Shown here piece by piece: positions 50,538 through 52,458 of a DNA stretch of 52,458 bases. Position 1 is the first letter of the stretch. Every line of letters begins with the position of its first letter. Position numbers and translations under genes: made by a program. Location of the stretch: assembly GCF_004348425.1 (NCBI RefSeq), contig NZ_SMKK01000024.1:1-52458 (forward strand). The letters are read 5' to 3'. The notes under the pieces are model-generated. The model worked only from the letters and a program-made list of their open reading frames with translations. It did no database searches and had not been told where the DNA came from. This DNA comes from Actinomadura sp. 7K507. GTDB lineage: Bacteria > Actinomycetota > Actinomycetes > Streptosporangiales > Streptosporangiaceae.

Positions 50538-51509
50538 GTGAAGTTGCTCGCCGCCACCGCCCTGATCGCCGCGTTCGTCCCCGCGATGCCCGCCGGGCCA
50601 TCCCCGGGGACCACACGCCAGGACGACTGCGCGCACGTGCACGCACACGCCGACGCACGGCTGCGGCCAGGGGCGGATGGAGCGCATGGGGTGCATGGGG
50701 CGCACGGCCGGGAGCGGAACGAACTGACGCCTGAACAGGCTGAGACGGTCGAGCGGCAGCTCAACGAGATACTGCGCGACTTGGGCCAGCGTCCGGCCGG
50801 CGGAAGGGACGGCCGCTCGACCGGCGACGACCTCCGTGCCGCGCCCCAGATCAAGGTCCCGGTGTACTTCCATGTGCTGCACGACGGCTCGAAGGGCAAC
50901 GTGTCCAGCGCGGCGGTCAAGCGCCAGATCAGCACGTTGAACGCCTCCTACGGCGGACGGAACGGGGGTGCCAATACACGCATCTCGTTCGACCTCCGCG
51001 ACGTGACCCGTACGGACAACGCCGCCTGGTTCAACGACCCGGAACGCTACGAGAGGACGTTCAAGGCGAGGCTGCGCAAGGGCGGCAAGAGCACGCTGAA
51101 CCTCTACAGCGCCTACATAGGCGGAGACCTGCTCGGCTGGTCGACGTTCCCGTGGAAGTACAAGTCCGAGCCCAAGATGGACGGCGTGACCATCCACTAC
51201 GGCAGCATGCCGGGCGGTTCCATCGAGAACTTCAACAAGGGATTCAGCGCCACGCACGAGGTAGGCCACTGGCTCGGCCTCTACCACACCTTCCAGGACG
51301 GCTGCATCGGCGAAGGCGACCGGGTGGCGGACACCCCGGCCCAGCGCGACCCGACGAACGGCTGCCCGTCCGGCAAGGACACCTGCCCCTCCCCTGGGGA
51401 CGACCCCGTGCACAACTACATGGACTACAGCTACGACACCTGCATGACGTCATTCACCTCCGGCCAGGGCAACCGCATGCACAAGGTGTGGAAGGCCTAC
51501 CGCCGCTGA
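50538..51509 (+). CDS. Secreted M43 (pappalysin-like) zinc metalloprotease
   Basis: A 323-residue protease. A signal peptide (KLLAATALIAAFVPAMPAGP) is followed by a His-rich stretch (HVHAHADA, GAHGVHGAHG), a propeptide-like helix and the catalytic domain. The zinc motif is ATHEVGHWLGLYHTF (HExxHxxGxxH) and the Met-turn is YMDYSYDTCM. Cysteine pairs (DGCIGE, NGCPSG, DTCPSP, DTCMTS) are typical of the family. GTG at 50538 has AGGAG 5 nt upstream; the longer ATG frame from 50493 lacks a signal-like start. Confidence 0.93.
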   Translation: MKLLAATALIAAFVPAMPAGPSPGTTRQDDCAHVHAHADARLRPGADGAHGVHGAHGRERNELTPEQAETVERQLNEILRDLGQRPAGGRDGRSTGDDLRAAPQIKVPVYFHVLHDGSKGNVSSAAVKRQISTLNASYGGRNGGANTRISFDLRDVTRTDNAAWFNDPERYERTFKARLRKGGKSTLNLYSAYIGGDLLGWSTFPWKYKSEPKMDGVTIHYGSMPGGSIENFNKGFSATHEVGHWLGLYHTFQDGCIGEGDRVADTPAQRDPTNGCPSGKDTCPSPGDDPVHNYMDYSYDTCMTSFTSGQGNRMHKVWKAYRR

Positions 51510-51913
51510 ACCGCGAGGAGCCGTCCGGCGTCTTCCTCAGGAAGCCACCGGACGGCTTCCCGGATCGTCACCCCCGAGATGACCTCGACACGAGGCTCGA
51601 CCCACCGGGTCACCCACCCCGGGTCCTTCTTGGACAGCTCCCGCAACACCCACCCGAGGGCCTTGCGGATGAAGAACTCGCGTTCACCGATCAGGGCGTC
51701 CCCGAAGCGGTCGACCCTCCTCAGATCGGGGTTGCCCGCCCGCACACCTGCCAGCAAGGCCAAGACGGCCGTACGCCGTATCCACATGTAGGGGTCGTTC
51801 ACCCACTCATCCAGCACCCTCCCCAGGTCGTTCTCAGCCCGCACCGGATCGCCCTGCGCACGCAACTCGGCCAGAACCCGCCCCACCGCATCCTCGACAT
51901 CCACGCAGAACAC
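51497..51913 (-). CDS. AlkD-like DNA alkylation repair protein, shortened
   Basis: A 138-residue protein. The C-terminal part (VLDEWVNDPYMWIRRTAVLALLAGV, EREFFIRKALGWVLRELSKKDP, SGVTIREAVRWLP) matches HEAT-like DNA alkylation repair proteins. These are normally about 220-240 residues. The first 25 residues (VEDAVGRVLAELRAQGDPVRAEN) look like the family N-terminus joined directly to the C-terminal half, so roughly 90 residues between are missing. It may be inactive. Start GTG 51913 is tentative. The 3' end overlaps the protease gene by 13 bp. Confidence 0.7.
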   Translation of the reverse strand: MFCVDVEDAVGRVLAELRAQGDPVRAENDLGRVLDEWVNDPYMWIRRTAVLALLAGVRAGNPDLRRVDRFGDALIGEREFFIRKALGWVLRELSKKDPGWVTRWVEPRVEVISGVTIREAVRWLPEEDAGRLLAVQRR

Positions 51914-51988
51914 GCTACGCCGCCGACTCCCACGGGCACCGCCGTCCAGCCGCGCAATAGCGGGGCCCGTAACGGGAGATCCCCCGCC

Positions 51989-52004
51989 AGCCCTTGAAAG
52001 GGCT
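51989..52004. other. Short hairpin with following T-run
   Basis: AGCCCTT (51989-51995) and AAGGGCT (51998-52004) pair around GA, then TTT follows. It is terminator-like on the plus strand, though no plus-strand gene ends nearby. Confidence 0.4.
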
Positions 52005-52012
52005 TTTGAGAT

Positions 52013-52037
52013 CGACGATCGTCATCGTTGATCGTCG
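52013..52037. promoter_or_regulatory. 8-bp inverted repeat upstream of the P450 remnant
   Basis: CGACGATC (52013-52020) and GATCGTCG (52030-52037) are perfect arms with a 9-nt spacer, 65 bp before the ATG at 52102. It looks like an operator left beside the decayed P450 gene. Confidence 0.45.
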
Positions 52038-52101
52038 GCGTCGAAGGGAGAGGCTCGACACCGGAGCGGGCACCTGCCCGCGCACGCAAAGGAGAGCACC
52101 G

Positions 52102-52458
52102 ATGAGTCATCCCCGGATCGACTTCGACCCCTTCGGCGAGCCCCGCCCGGCGGGCACCACCCATTCGATGCTGGACGACCTCCGAGAGCAGTACCCGGCC
52201 TTCCACAGCGAGGCCGCGCACGGATTCTGGGTCGTGACCCGTCACGCCGACATCGTCGCCACCTACCAGGACGCTGCCCGCCCGACAACCGGCACATAGC
52301 CTTCGGCGCGGGCCCGCACCGCTGCCTCGGATCACACCTGGCCCGCCTGGAACTGCGCATCGCCCTACAGGAGTGGCACCGCCGCATCCCTCACTACCGG
52401 ATCCCCGACGGCGCCCAGCCGATGGAACACGCGAGCCTCGTCCTCGGTCTGGACGCCC
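52102..52458 (+). pseudogene. Cytochrome P450 with large internal deletion
   Basis: ATG at 52102 with AAAGGAG upstream opens a normal P450 N-terminus ([35 protein letters not shown]). After about 60 codons the frame hits TAG at 52297-52299. In another frame, from about 52285, the P450 C-terminus follows directly: [20 protein letters not shown] with the intact heme-cysteine motif, then [20 protein letters not shown]. Roughly 280-300 residues between are gone, with a frameshift. It cannot make a working P450. The end runs off the window. Confidence 0.9.

Overview
The window is very GC-rich DNA with actinobacterial gene style: GTG starts, ATGA/GTGA stop-start overlaps, a cysteine-rich leader peptide, XRE-DUF5753 with DUF397, LAL regulators, Tat-exported PhoD and a PcrA with a C-terminal Tudor-like tail. 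The mix of housekeeping genes (sucCD, pcrA, guaA) and accessory genes points to the chromosome of a filamentous actinomycete. My best guess is the Thermomonosporaceae (Actinomadura-like); that placement is inference.

Layout. 1-744: decayed gene fragments, including the start of a RidA-like gene. 745-3504: LAL-family LuxR regulator. 3505-3891: two strong hairpins. 3892-5958: sucC-sucD. 6251-7903: membrane-anchored GH15 protein. 7963-12376: Ser/Thr kinase with WD40 propeller, and pcrA. 12420-14433: dhaK-dhaL-dhaM. 14544-18766: nucleoside hydrolase, PQQ-propeller lipoprotein, PIG-L deacetylase, a 14-bp tandem repeat and an SRPBCC protein. 18877-22537: a LiaFSR-like envelope-stress set (response regulator, PspC-fused histidine kinase, divergent PspC/LiaF-like protein and a small membrane protein). 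22608-23848: TetR regulator and a cysteine-dioxygenase-like gene behind a poly-Cys leader. 23968-27051: PhoD, a small lipoprotein, two microproteins and a CHAP peptidoglycan hydrolase. 27239-31994: molybdenum hydroxylase operon (CoxS/L/M type) plus a CoxG-like protein. 32068-34035: methyltransferase and serpin. 34085-41126: two giant tandem TagF-type polymerases for a teichoic-acid-like polymer. 41308-45678: DUF6745-like protein overlapping two paralogous beta-propeller proteins. 45816-48714: membrane EEP phosphatase, DUF397, XRE-DUF5753 and a divergent small protein with a GHKL ATPase. 48742-52458: guaA, M43-type metalloprotease, an AlkD-like protein with an apparent internal deletion, and a P450 reduced to its two ends.

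How they work together. Several blocks concern the cell envelope: the two wall-polymer polymerases, the LiaFSR-like system, the CHAP hydrolase, PhoD and the secreted protease. Other blocks are metabolic: sucCD in the TCA cycle, dhaKLM in PTS-dependent dihydroxyacetone phosphorylation, the Mo-hydroxylase, and GMP synthesis.

The most notable observations are: a poly-Cys leader in front of a cysteine-dioxygenase-like protein that has lost its HxH iron ligands; the DUF6745/twin-propeller operon; the pair of giant polymerases in which one glycosyltransferase domain has lost its signature motifs; two microproteins linked to the CHAP region; and internally deleted genes at the right edge.
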